Assembly: GCA_009617715.1 (NCBI GenBank) | Contig: VTFK01000006.1 | Location: 1,860,001-1,924,000, forward strand | Length of the DNA stretch: 64,000 nt | Source of the DNA: Plectrocnemia conspersa | Lineage: Eukaryota > Arthropoda > Insecta > Trichoptera > Polycentropodidae | Direction: 5' to 3' | Shown: positions 38,101 through 48,744 of the stretch, in pieces | Layout: every line of letters starts with the position of its first letter | Position numbering within the stretch: position 1 is the stretch's first letter | Program-made: the position numbers and the translations under genes | Notes under the pieces: generated by a model | Database searches by the model: none | What the model was told of the DNA's origin: nothing | Seen by the model: only the letters and a program-made list of their open reading frames with translations

Positions 38101-41100
38101 ACTCCACTACGTTGTTCGATCAGTTCCAATGCCTTTAATTTATATTTAATCATTAGTTGGAATTTGTATCTGCGCTCAAAATATCATTTGATAGTTCATC
38201 TGTATAGATCAGAATCTTCCAAGTTGTTTTAGTATATGCATATTACACACATTTTTTTTTAAATATGATTATTTTAAATACAAAATTCAAAACTTATGGA
38301 ACTCTAATAATAGTTTTCGTCGAAAACCAGAACGTCTTTAATTTTTGTCTCAATATTTTCTGAGTTTCATAAACATTTTTAGCATCTTCGATAAACTATT
38401 TATGACATGAACAGTGATTAATGTATAGTACCTTGTTGCGTCAAAAAAAACATATTGTGTTAATTCAAATGCACAGACAGGACTCATTAATAGATTGCAG
38501 GGACGTCATTTGAGAATAATGGCCTTTGCTCTCCCTTGAATATAGTCAGAAAAATGCTTGTCACTTAATGAATACGAAATAATGAAAAAACGACCTAGAA
38601 AAATCTTAAATGACATCCGTGATTCTAAACCAGAAATTCTCTGGTTATCCTTCAAAAAAACAGGCTCGAATCTAACCCGAAAATATTTTTTTAAATATAT
38701 CCTCTTAGTGAAATCATATCGGAATACATTTTCACCGATAGACATATATTTTTACCAGTGAAAATATAATTTATCTGGCAGGTGCTAGTAACGTTATATG
38801 ATTTCAAATTTTCCATATGTAGTAATATATACATAAATCATTATTTATTACATGCAATGTATAAATAATACAGTGAATGTGTATTTTTCAGTGAATTTAT
38901 ATTTTCGCTAGTAGTAATATATACCTACTGGTAAAAATGTATTTGAACTTTACTAGCGAAAATATAAATTGACTGATAGGGACTAGTGAAATTACATATA
39001 TGCTGCTCTTAGATGTCTATGAAACTCAATTTGACGGTTATGAAACGTCCATTTGCTGTTTAAACCTAAACTTAACCTACAAGAATTTACCAAACCCAAC
39101 TTTCATTAGATTGTGACTTTATATTTTTAAATATATCCTTTTAGTGAAATCATACCGAAATACATTTTCACCAGTAGATGCAGTATTAAATAGGTATATG
39201 TATGGAAGCGATGTTGCTGAATAATATCCTACAAAAGTTCACTATAATTATAATAGAAGATTTACTCGATATTTATAAGCCTATATTGTAAATAAATGAC
39301 ACATTAAAATTCTGTTCTAGGAAAACTGTTATATTAAAAAAAATTAATAAAAATGCATTAAGCTTCCTTATAACAAAATTCAAATTCATGAAGTCATAAT
39401 TTTTTAAGAAATCCTCATACTCCTCCAGTCAAAATTCTGTTGACCTCCCACCCCAAACTCTCTCCTGTGACATAATTTATGAAAGTCGTCTATAAGAGTA
39501 TTGGTCGAAGTATTTTCAAACCGAATTTTGGTCAATAGGAGGGCGCAAAAACAGTTATCACTTCCCAGAAGTCAAAAATTCATGTCAAAAGCAATAAAAT
39601 CGTGTCGGTGCCGTCGCAGTGGGAACGCTCGGTAACGAGTAAAATATCTATGAAACTCAATTTGACAGTTGCGAAATGTTCATTTGCTGTTCAAACCCAA
39701 AACAAACTTAATAAAAGTTCTACAATTTTTTTTTTAATTTTCATTAAGCCATTTCTAAAACACAAACTAAGCTAACTTATCTCGCATGTTACCGAGCGTT
39801 CTCACTGCGACGGCGCCGGCACAATTTTATTGCTTTTGACGTGATTTTTTGACTTCTGAGAAGTCAAAAAATCACGTTTTACTCCCTCCTATTGACCAAA
39901 ATTCGGTTTAGTAGTGCTTCATTCGATTCTCACTTATTATAAGCAGCAATATTGTTATAAAAAGTATCTTATAACCTCAGGTGAGGGAATTTGCTTCACC
40001 CCACCTTTGAATTCAGCAAAAAAAATGCATGTCATTTAATAAAGTTGAAATATTTTTAATTTTGTTAATTTTTTTCCCTCTTCCTGGAAGAAGCTGAAAT
40101 GACGTCCCTGCGATACAATTGTTTATGGTGGCGAACCTTAAGAAAATCGAACAATATGTGCTCACAGTAAGTGAAGGTTTTGGTATAGAAGTATACCAAA
40201 AGAAGCGTGAATTTCTCAAGGAAAATAAACCTATTCAGGATTCGCAACACTGCTAGTCATCATTTCATATCAATAGACTGTTAGCAAACACATCAGATAA
40301 CAAGACAAATCTGACGATGGCACTTACATGGTCTTAAAAGCATAACGTTAAATAAACATACTGTTATACTTATGATTTCAATATTTTTTGGTGGGAGTCT
40401 ACCTTAAAAACTTTTTATTAGGTTTCGTTAGTAAATGGTGCACAAGGCATATTCTGGTTATTATAAAATGTCAAATAGTAGGTAAAATTTGAAAACGAAA
40501 ATTGTGTAATTGCATGTCCCACTATATATTTAAATTTATATCATTAAAAAATATTATATTACTGTATCTAGACGGAGGAACTATCAAAGGATTTTTATGC
40601 ACGGATATAATACTCCTGCTAACTTATATAATATAACGAATAATTTGAAATATTTATATGTATATATATATATACAATCATCGTTAAACATTACTTGTAG
40701 CTGTAATTCCACATTCCTCTGCGTCATCATTCTCGTAAACACCGTATAATCGTTAGCGGCCCAAATCTGTTCAAATAATCTGCGGTGAAAATGAGAAGGT
40801 AATCCTCCGACATTATCTTTAGACATCTGACATGCCCTTTCAAATTGTTCCGGTGTAATACCGATATCTTCCATATAAGATCCAAGCATTAAATCAACCT
40901 TAAGTTTTGATAGTAAAAAATCATCAATAGTAAAAATTAAACATACAAATAAAAATTAAATTATTACCATGTTTTTATATTCCTCAAATATAGCGAGGTA
41001 TTCCTTCCTATCGGTTATGTTGCCGTCATCAGTCGGTTCAAAAACTGCAATATACAACACATAAAATCAATAAAATGCAGACTGCATTGAAAATCTTTTG

Positions 41101-41247
41101 TTTATGAATTGTATTAAGTACAACTAATAGCTTACTTAGCGACTTCTCTTCGATGAATGTTTGGAGGGGACAATTCCATATTGGACCGTGCAAAAAACCG
41201 ATCAGGGAATCGAATACCCATGCACTCTCTTCAGAACCGTCCATCAT
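35103..41247 (-). CDS. CFAP36: Cilia- and flagella-associated protein 36 (BART domain), six exons
   Basis: Exons in transcript order: 41247-41136, 41044-40968, 40898-40695, 38132-38017, 37950-37719, 35357-35103. Splice sites and phases agree and give 331 aa, against 342 in human. The N-terminal half is the BART-like, ARL-binding domain: WVFDSLIGFLHGPIW (residues 10-24), EYLAIFEEYKNMVDLMLGSY, then GITPEQFERAC and FTRMMTQRNVELQLQALELI. The C-terminal half is charged and coiled-coil-like, with KRQEYLKQQRDKLL and a final LRKALAERLRSEV block matching the vertebrate tail. The family is linked to axonemes and to ARL3-type GTPases in cilia. Two consecutive ATGs open the frame; the first (41247) was taken. 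The fourth exon is preceded by a 2.6 kb repeat-filled intron, and the last intron contains a nested gene. Confidence 0.95.
35470..36270. mobile_element. Long fold-back element of about 800 bp in the last CFAP36 intron
   Basis: Two arms are inverted copies of each other. TCAATTAGTAATTTATTG (from about 35728) faces CAATAAATTACTAATTGA (to about 35950). Further out, the complement of AGAAACAAATTTTCTG near 36180 faces CAGAAAATTTGTTTCT near 35555. Terminal-most similarity reaches about 35473 and 36270. The arms differ by small indels and substitutions. There is no coding capacity. It is a long-TIR MITE or fold-back element of unassigned superfamily. Confidence 0.75.
36936..37673 (+). CDS. HDHD3: HDHD3-like haloacid dehalogenase-type hydrolase
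   Basis: A single-exon 245-codon gene. ATGs occur at 36936 and 36942; the first was taken because an in-frame codon run upstream lacks another ATG. HAD-fold landmarks are motif I RLVTFDVTNT (nucleophile position Asp12), the cap-domain IGWEQWW block (about 67-73), motif II VISNFD (Ser131-Asp134), motif III CMKPDP (Lys163) and motif IV HIGDDYENDFQGA (Asp191, Asp192, Asp196). The second Asp of the classic DxD of motif I is Thr here. Vertebrate HDHD3 also lacks it, so phosphatase activity may be altered in the whole family. Length and order of motifs match HDHD3 and the fly Reg-2 relatives. The gene lies on the plus strand inside the last intron of minus-strand CFAP36, and AATAAA overlaps its stop. 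Confidence 0.93.
   Translation: MSMRNIRLVTFDVTNTLIHYKQPIGQQYKEVALRYGISVDVERVSKNFKNGYIHMIKEHPNFGKDSIGWEQWWRTIVRKSFQDYRDEGAVESIASELIHQYKKNEYTKLRDGLEDLLSYIETRGVVLGVISNFDPRLKELLKNQNIFDRFKFVLNSYDVGCMKPDPGIFMKALEESKIDSISNYQALHIGDDYENDFQGARRSGWHSIIVNDKMNSQINNDTKETFSSFIELLEYFVKNEHIFVK
38500..39200 (-). repeat. Repeat family A, longest copy
   Basis: It contains the inverted counterpart of the 395-545 module (GGACGTCATTT and GATTCTAAACCAGAAATT words, 38500-38735). Repeated ACCAGTGAAAATATAATTTA-type words follow, then 'TTGACGGTTATGAAACGTCC' (39030) and a 'TAAACCTAAACTTAACC' word (39060). Confidence 0.7.
39525..39910. repeat. Repeat family D: inverted pair of modules with a family A fragment between
   Basis: The module reads GAACGCTCGGTAAC at one end and CCAATAGGAGGGCG at the other, with TTTTGAC and CTTCTGAGAAGT words between. 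It lies inverted at 39525-39640 and direct at 39790-39910. Further copies are at 42660-42760, 42780-42900, 58080-58210 and 63540-63660. Modules A and D abut at both 39640 and 63660, so they may belong to one larger element. Confidence 0.65.
39840..39876. repeat. Perfect 37 bp palindrome inside a family D module
   Basis: Arms 39840-39857 and 39859-39876 are exact complements around a single central base. In the other copies of the module the right arm is replaced by a GATAATTATTTTTGC-type sequence. The palindrome is therefore private to this copy. Confidence 0.85.
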
Positions 41248-41869
41248 GTTGAAGCAGAATTTAACAGTGAATGTTGCAGGTTCTATGTGTCAAAAATCGT
41301 TTCCAAGGCAACACACTCACGGCATAAACAAAAATTCTCAAATAGATTTGATGTTATGTAACTATAATTTGTTCTATTTAAATATAGTAGATTATGTAAT
41401 TTTATTATATCAAAATTCTTACCATCCGGTTATTGGATTATTAGTTTAGATGTTTTAATGATAAACTAGCAGTGAAACAGCTATAAATGCTGATATTTTC
41501 TAGCATATGAGAAATGTTAACAAAATGTTTTCAAAGAAGTGTAGAATAAAAATGAATTACTTTTGAAAAATGGTGTGCAAGAAGAATTTTGTTATTTTTT
41601 TTCTATATTGAACTTTGCAGTAAAAAAATATTATTTAAGTTCTATGAATTTCACTGTAATTTTATCATTTATTTATGTTTCTACAAAAATAATACATTTT
41701 TAAACATTACACTTTTCTCAACGAGAGCTTTTCTAGCAGTTTTATTATCAAAGTTTATTAGTTTCATGATCAAAGTTATTTTCCGTTTTTGGAGATTCTT
41801 TTGCAACATTATTCACAAGAATTATCCCTTCACAATTGCAGAATATCATGATTATTACTTTCTCAATAG

Positions 41870-42260
41870 TAGATATATATATATAGGCTTTTATAGTAGA
41901 TATATACTTTTATCAGCGAAAATACAATTTATCTGGCTTTTAAAATTATACTATATATTTAACTTTTCCATATGTAGTCATATTTACATTCACATACTTA
42001 TCATTATTTGTTTACATGCGATGTATGAATGTTACAGTGAATGTGTATCTCTCGGTGAAATTATATTATCTCTAGTGAATTCCAAATACATTTTCACCAA
42101 TAGATGTATATTTCTACTAGCGAAAATATGATGTAACTGGTAGGCGCTAGTGAAATTATATGCTGCTTTAAAATGTATATAAAACTTGTGACAGTTGCGA
42201 AACGTATATTTGCTGTTCAAACTCAAGCCTAACCATACGAATTAACCAAACCCAACTTGA
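41870..42260 (+). repeat. Repeat family A copy
   Basis: It contains 'TACTAGCGAAAATATGATG' (42115), the 'GGTAGGCGCTAGTGAAATTATATGC' module (42139) and 'GACAGTTGCGAAACGT' (42190). A perfect 39 bp tandem duplication follows on its right. Confidence 0.65.
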
Positions 42261-42273
42261 CATTCTAAATCTA

Positions 42274-42351
42274 ATTATAGTTTTATAACTTTCATTAGGT
42301 CAAGACCAAAGTATTATAGTTTTATAACTTTCATTAGGTCAAGACCAAAGT
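42274..42351. repeat. Perfect 39 bp tandem duplication
   Basis: Units 42274-42312 and 42313-42351 are identical, beginning ATTATAGTTTTATAACTTTC. The absence of differences suggests a recent event or an assembly duplication. Confidence 0.9.
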
Positions 42352-42659
42352 ACAAACCAAGCCAGCTCAACTTTCAGGGGGAAATAGACGGAAGAAGTAT
42401 CAACAGAAGTCATATCTCGCATATTGCTCCATAGTTTGTCTGCACTTCAACATTACAATGTTTTAAAAATATGATTGCTATCCATACCGATATTACTACG
42501 GACTTCCGATATGAGAGTATTGGTCAAAGTATATTTAAACCGAATTTTGATCAATAGAATTGAAGATTTTTATCAGGTTTCTTCATCATTTAATTTAAAT
42601 TCAATTTTTGCACAAGGCATATTCTGGTTATTATAAAATATCTATTATTGTACCGAACG

Positions 42660-42900
42660 TTTCAACTTAAGCGGCGCCGACACGATTTTTTACTTTTGAC
42701 ATGGATGTTTGATTTCTGAGAAGAGATAATTATTTTTTGCGCTCCCCTATGGTGATGAAACTATTTGTTCACCTCATGTTCTGTCCCACTGCAATGGCGC
42801 TGACACGATTTCATTGCTTTTGACGTGAATTTTTGACTTCTGAGAAGTGATATGTTGTTTTTGCATCCTCTTATTGACCAAAATTCGGTTTGAATACACT
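42660..42900 (+). repeat. Two adjacent family D modules
   Basis: Both begin GGCG(C)CGACACGATTTT or GGCGCTGACACGATTTCA, and both contain GACTTCTGAGAAG. The second ends in the TATTGACCAAAATTCGGTTT word. Confidence 0.65.
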
Positions 42901-43320
42901 TACCAATGCCCTATCAGATGTCAGTAGTAATATTGGTAAGTGTAATACAATGCATAATATGAAGATGCTAATGTAAGTTCCACACAGATCCCATGTTGCC
43001 TGAACTAACCCTAACGCCATAGAACCGAAGGACGAATACTCAATTGTATAAGCAATTCTCTAGTTTTTAATGTGCCTTACACGAATATAAAATTTAATAG
43101 TAGCTGCTAATTTTTGAATGTGAACACAACGAATAGAATGAAAAAAAGAACATCTCATTAACAATATTTTTTATTATAAGGATTTAAAGCAACAATCATT
43201 TGAACTTTTACAATTTAATTTTCGAAAATAGATACTGATATAATTATTCTTCTTTCTTGCTCGTTAATCAGCTCCATAGTTTGTCCAGGGTTGTCATCTA
43301 TCCAAAAAGTCGCGTCTTCT

Positions 43321-43530
43321 TCAGCCGTCGTCTAGAAAGTAGTGTTGTATGTTCTCCTGAGGTTCATTATATTCAATCTCGCTTAGTGAGTAGTCTTCTG
43401 CAGTAGTCAAATTTTCCTTCAAGTGATGATGCCAACAGTAGAATCCATCCATGTCCTCGTGTAATGATTTTGTCCAATTGATGTAGAACCGCCAATTAAA
43501 TTCGCAAGTGTTTACAGAATCGCAATTCAC
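43321..43530 (-). CDS. Unrecognised short ORF (about 69 aa), doubtful
   Basis: The frame contains WRFYINWTKSLHEDMDGFY, then CWHHHLKENL and an acidic tail ending HYFLDDG before a stop. Its amino-acid mix (many Trp, His, Asp and Glu, few of the AT-codon residues Ile, Asn and Lys) is less random than nearby ORFs. I do not recognise it, there is no ATG (the frame's first codon is an alternative start), and flanking splice sites are not compelling. It could be an exon or a transposon fragment. Confidence 0.25.
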   Translation of the reverse strand: MNCDSVNTCEFNWRFYINWTKSLHEDMDGFYCWHHHLKENLTTAEDYSLSEIEYNEPQENIQHYFLDDG

Positions 43531-43559
43531 AACATATAATTTGATTGTACAAGGATGTT

Positions 43560-45240
43560 AATTTCTGTAATCAAGAAGCAAAACAACCCCCAGACTTCCC
43601 ATCCCAGCAATATAAAATATATTTCATAATTAGATAACAAAATACATGGGAATTTTTTGACAAAATTTAAAATTTACAAAAATACAAGCACAACCATGAA
43701 AATTCTGTAAAGGTAATATCCATACAAGTACAAAACTTCGAATTATTGAAATCAACCAACTCACTGGTAAACAACAGCACCGAACACATCATTCATAATG
43801 TATGAAGCATTATTACCACCACCTGGTTTTGTATTATTTTCCTCCCGTATTGTACAGAAGTATCAGGAAACCGCAATCGTTTATTAAGTGTACATAAATA
43901 AAAACCTAAAAATCAATCGAGTCAACAACAAAAAATAAACAATTAGCACATCTAAATAAATTGTGAAAGTTCATGCATTTTTTTTATACAAAATTAGATG
44001 AAAAACGTCAATTACATTTAGTAGAAAGCGATGCAATTACACCTCAATTCTCTGAATATAAGTGATATATCATAATATTACAGTAGTGAATCGTAAGTTA
44101 AAAAATTACATACACAACAGATAACATGACGGTAGGATGATTCCAAACTAGGTGATAGGTTGCTTCATAACATGCTTCAATTTAAAAAATCTTCTTAGTG
44201 AGCGAATCCATGAACAGATAAAGATGACCACACCCATAGTGAAATAATAAAAAAGCGCCTCCGTGTTTGTTAACATTGCTCAGAACAACCAGTGCAGTCT
44301 TCGGTTACAAGATATCGGACCAGTGTAGTCTTCAGTTAATAGGTAGACTCCCCGATGCAAATAATTGACAGAACACTAAGCTTGAACAGTTACTTCTCAT
44401 GCTGAAAGTGCGCGTGTATATATATATATATATAAATACATACATACATAATTTATTAGTTTATATATTGCACAGTAAAAACACGCAACTGAGTCACTTC
44501 GCCCAAAAATAGGTAAATATGTTACACAACACTAGTAAAACTACACTCACCGTTAACTACATAAAAAGCTTATTAATCTCGAACTTACACAGTGACACTT
44601 GTGCTTGTATTTTCGTATTTCATTACAGCAAATTTAATTTAAGGAAAATGCATTTTGATTTCATCACATCACAACCTTACAAACATTTTTAAATATAAAA
44701 CTAATACAACAATCACATATAATCTAAACTCCACTAATAACATTAAAACATTCACAATTAAAGAAAAAAATTAATAGTAAAAATATTCCATTGTTCGTTC
44801 AAAACGTCTCCTCCGCAGTTTTCTTTATATTTTATGCAAAGCACCGATGTAATACTGGAAACTTGTCATTCAATTCTAATTTTCGCACTAGTTTATATAG
44901 CAAACGCTACTGCAAATTGTTTGTAATAAAAGCGTGTAGCTGATAAGTCCTTAAAACGTGAATTACTGTGATGACGTGATTCTTTAAAAATGTTACAGAT
45001 TTAAGAAATTAACAGACCTTTCTCTATCAAAACAGGAACTTTCTCAATAAAAATAGTATCGCGCTGCGATCGCTTGTTTCAAATTAATTAGTTTTATGAG
45101 ATTTTGAAATATAATTAATCTCACCGCCAGTTCCAATGTGATCTTCATATTTTGACGTCCAGCTATAAAATTAATTCAGTTTCACAAATCGTTCATAGTA
45201 AAATAATAAAATATGAACATACCTGGTCTATATTTCGCCT
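43560..45240. other. AT-rich intergenic DNA, no gene seen
   Basis: The only structures noticed are a TA/CATA microsatellite (44415-44450) and two short direct repeats of ACCAGTG-AGTCTTC-GTTA (about 44288 and 44320). Confidence 0.45.
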
Positions 45241-45258
45241 TCTCGTTTAACGACGTCC

Positions 45259-45368
45259 CGATGTCCCAATGCCCCGGTGTCGATGATCCTAGGCCCCGGT
45301 GTCGATGCTCCAAGGCTCCGTTGACGATGTCCAGATGCTCCAGCGTCCAGTGGTCCCAATGCAGATGT
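45259..45368. repeat. 22 bp minisatellite, about five degenerate copies
   Basis: Units start at 45259, 45281, 45303, 45325 and 45347. The first reads CGATGTCCCAATGCCCCGGT plus GT; later units keep CGATG, the CCA and the GGCTCC/GCCCCG core. The unit is GC-rich in an AT-rich setting. ORFs overlapping it reflect the repeat, not a gene. Confidence 0.85.
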
Positions 45369-45525
45369 CGAGAAATTCCGCTAAGTTTTCGTCGTGTGTC
45401 CAAAGTTAAGCTTCTCTCCTGATCTGTTCTCAAGCTCCAGTGTAGAATGAAGTATTCGATCGCAGATTATCTCAAATTTGGTGTCAACTTCGGTTGCATT
45501 TTATTATTAACAATATATTATTATG

Positions 45526-45630
45526 GATTACTGTATCTTTTGTAACCTTATTTTTAACCGATTACCATATTTTTTGTAATCTTATTTCTTTTTAAATATC
45601 GATTACCTTATTTTTTGTAATCTTTTTTTA
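45526..45630. repeat. Degenerate 34-41 bp tandem repeat, three copies
   Basis: GATTAC followed by TTTTTTGTAATCTTATTT-like sequence begins at 45526, 45560 and 45601. Unit length varies through homopolymer changes. Confidence 0.7.
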
Positions 45631-45779
45631 GTTATTTTTTTTTTGCGTATTTTAAGTGGTTTAATGTTTACGACACCAGTTTAGTTTATTCATTAGTATG
45701 AATGAAATGTATGCTCTTATGAGTTATTTAGTATTATGATAGCAATAATTGCCTAAATCCTGCATAATCCATCTTTACT

Positions 45780-46160
45780 CGTTTCCAGCCGTCCTCTTCG
45801 ATGATCCGCTCCCGTGGTCGCCATCCTCTTCTTTAACTGTCCCGCTGTAGATCCCGCCCTGATGTGGTCTGCTCCGCTGCAGTCGCCATCCTCTTCTTTA
45901 ACGATCAGCCGCAGCCTCCATCCTCTTCTTATATGGTCCGTTGTAGACGCCATCCTCTTCATGTACAATTCGCCGCAAGCTCCATCCTCTTCTTTGATGC
46001 CCGCCGTAAATGCATTCTTCCTCAGCCATCCGCCGCAGTCGCCATCCTCTTCTCTAGTTGTCCACCGCAAGCGCCATCCTCTTCTCTAACCGTCCACCAC
46101 AAGCGCCTTCCTCTTCTTTAACAGTCCGCTAGTCGCAATCCTCTTCGTTAACGTTTCACC
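45780..46160. repeat. 32 bp minisatellite, about twelve degenerate copies
   Basis: The core CCATCCTCTTCTTTAAC recurs at 45821, 45886, 45918, 45950, 45982, 46042, 46074 and 46106. Weaker copies lie near 45790, 45853, 46012 and 46138. Spacing is 30-33 bp throughout, usually exactly 32. Because 32 is not a multiple of three, all frames stay open, which explains the overlapping long ORFs on both strands. Confidence 0.9.
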
Positions 46161-46276
46161 GCCGCAGATTAGTTCTTCAGTTCCATCGCTCGATAACCTG
46201 CTGCCGTTGCTTATTATCTTCTTTAGTAGTATTAATTTTGTCGATATTTATGCAGTAGTTCTCAATATATTTTTAT

Positions 46277-46440
46277 TATTTAACCTCCCCTCCCTTAGAA
46301 GACCGTGGATGAGTATCGTAGCAGCAGTTGTAATTGTCATCTTCAAATTATCTCTTTTATTTAACCTCCCTCCCTTATAAGACCATGGGAAAATATAGCA
46401 GCACCAGTGCCATTTGCAGTGTAGTATTTTAATTTATCTT
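46277..46440. repeat. About 81 bp tandem duplication
   Basis: TATTTAACCTCCC plus TCCCTTAGAAGACC starts at 46277 and again at 46358. The GTAGCAGCA(G/C)..GT segment that follows is also repeated. The copies are roughly 80 percent alike by eye. Confidence 0.75.
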
Positions 46441-46449
46441 AGATTTGAC

Positions 46450-48430
46450 GTAGCTTCCCTCGTATGAATCCTCTCAAGAGTACAGTATATGACCGCCTAA
46501 GTCCTCGATTTTGCCAAACCGCACACCTAACATCCTCGGGCAACGATACAGAGCTATTGCGTTAAAGTGATAGATGGTCGAGTCGCTCGTTTCTTCGATA
46601 GGGCCTTTAATATTTTAATCAATCAAATGTCATCTCAAGTTTCCATCGAATCGGGGCGTCTAAAAATAGGCTGGGAACGCACGGGTAGTCGCAATCCTCG
46701 ATAATGAACAACTTTTAACCTAAAAATGACCTAAAAACAATCCAAAACAAAGGACCGAGAGTAAAAATACCTACTACTCTTGCAAACAATTTCCATGTTC
46801 GGCCCCGCTCCCAAGTGGCTATTTATTTCGTTTTTTAAAACAGTACAGTAAAAATATTGTCTCCTTTTTATATTATTTGCGCATAAAGCAGGTTTTTCTA
46901 GATAGTAATCTATAACGGCTGCTCAACCTGAAAGGTAAATAATCACCCCCCCCCCGTTTCCCCGGCAAAGTGTAGCCATCGAAGGATGTCCAACTTTGCA
47001 TTAATTAATTTATAGCACTAATTAAACATGATGAACTACCACAAACTGCCATCTGCACCGACAATGTGAGTAATTATCCTGAAGTTTATCTCATAATTCG
47101 ATCATAATCTGGCATACTGGAAAATAACACGCAACTATGTAGCAAACTCTCCACGCCGAGTAACTCATCCTTACCTCGGGGGCGCTATCTGCGGTCCGAA
47201 GTTATCTGATTAACCGCACGGCGGCGATCTAGAACAATCGATTCGACCCCTACTGGCATCGCGTTACGTATTTAATTATCACACCAATACCGTAGCTTCT
47301 CGATAATCTGGGACTTTCATTGGGACCGCCTAGTCTACTCCTATCGCTCGATAGCTCCCGTGGAACAGATCGACGCCGAACTGAAAAGCAAGTTAATCGC
47401 CTACTTTAAGAAATCAACGTTGCTCCTTACCTCGTAGTTTTCATAAGAGCAATTTAATTATAATCGTAGCGTTAACTCAGCTTCGAAAGAATGCGCAGAG
47501 ATCTCCTCGATTTTTTTTATCATACGGAGCTCCGCCGAGATCTCGATCTGAAGAAATAAATAAACCCCCAGACATCGCCCCGGCATACCCCGACAATATT
47601 TCCAATATAACAATTGATTTAAAAAAGAAACCTCGGGCGATTCTTAATCTGAAACGGCCGGATATTCATTCTTCGCAGTGTCGCAGATTCTTGGCAACGT
47701 TTACGAGTCGAGTAATGCGTATATATTCCTGTAATCTTGAAAATATGAATGACGGCCCCTTCCGAAGAAGGGGCAAACGACGGTATTCCAAAACAATCGA
47801 CCTTTCAAACCTCTAAGCTAGGCTGCGATTATATAATCACGTGAGCGACAGTATTCCGTCGAACATCTAAGCTAGGCGGCTATTTAATAATCTCCCTGTA
47901 ATCTTGAAAACATGAGTGACGCCCCCTTCCGAAGAAGAGGATAATAGTATTCCAATAAACAAGTGACCGCTCAAACCTCTGATCCTCGGTTTTACCGGCA
48001 TATGGGACGATCCTATGTCGAAATCAAAGAAACAACACACGAAGACATTTTCGTTAGGTATTTGAATTAATAGACGGTCAGTTTTCCAGTTATCGCCGAA
48101 GTCGTCGCCACAAAGGAGGCGTTCGTATTCCGGCCGGAATCGAGAGCTCGACTTCTGTAAAACTACAATATACCTCGGTGCGAGGGCTCGCACCATACAA
48201 CTACTACACCACACCACACATCGTCAAGATTAGGCTAGATATACGTGTACGTCGCCTCCGGCAGTCTTCCGGGGAGATTAATTCCGGCATATAACGACAG
48301 ACGTCGCTCGGGGGGCGCCGGGGATTCATTCGCAACGACGGCAGGCCATGAAAATTTGAAAACACACATGAAACGCGGGGCATAATACACAGTGAATAGT
48401 AATAAGAGGCGTATATAATTGACAAATTTT
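46450..48430. other. GC-richer stretch of unknown nature
   Basis: The composition is clearly less AT-rich than the rest of the window and contains many CG dinucleotides and a C-run (46946-46956). Minus-strand ORFs (for example 47867-48217) show no family I recognise and no good splice context. It may belong with the GC-rich gene end at 48.7-49.1 kb or be an unidentified element. Confidence 0.4.
47728..48000. repeat. About 167 bp tandem duplication
   Basis: CCTGTAATCTTGAAAATATG with CCCCTTCCGAAGAAG starts at 47728 and 47895. AAGCTAGGC words (47815 and 47869) and CAAACCTCT words (47807 and 47974) are in matching register. The second copy is truncated or diverged after about 48000. Confidence 0.75.
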
Positions 48431-48744
48431 ATTTGCTTCGTTACATTTGAACATGTACATCTAGATCGCGATTCAATATGAATCAAGTTAACTGTATCAA
48501 TATGATAGTAAGTAATAAATTAATTAATTAATTAATGTATTATATATATAGATATATTATATTTAGGATACGATTACAAACCACACTCCATCGGTCGGAG
48601 CCGGACGTACGCCAGCCGCGAGGTGGCAGTCTCCGGGTCGTAGGAGGGACTGTAATCGAAAAAACATCCTACATAGCCTCGGCTCGACAATAAAGACAAT
48701 AGATCACAGTACAAAATGAGGTTGTTTCGAGTTAATCGACAAAG

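Larger units (their letters stand above)
38133..40694 (-). other. CFAP36 third intron, occupied by repeats
   Basis: This 2.6 kb intron lies between the ELQLQ and ALELIEQ exons. It holds a family A copy (38500-39200), an inverted pair of family D modules (39525-39640 and 39790-39910) and a perfect 37 bp palindrome (39840-39876). No additional exon is needed by the CFAP36 family. Confidence 0.75.

Noticed and set aside
41589..42131. 180-codon ORF, one of the longest in the window
   Set aside because: It is dominated by Phe/Ile/Tyr/Leu from T-rich DNA and runs into repeat family A. There is no conserved motif.
47867..48217. 116-codon minus-strand ORF in the GC-richer region
   Set aside because: It overlaps the 167 bp tandem duplication and has no acceptor/donor context or motif that I could support as coding.
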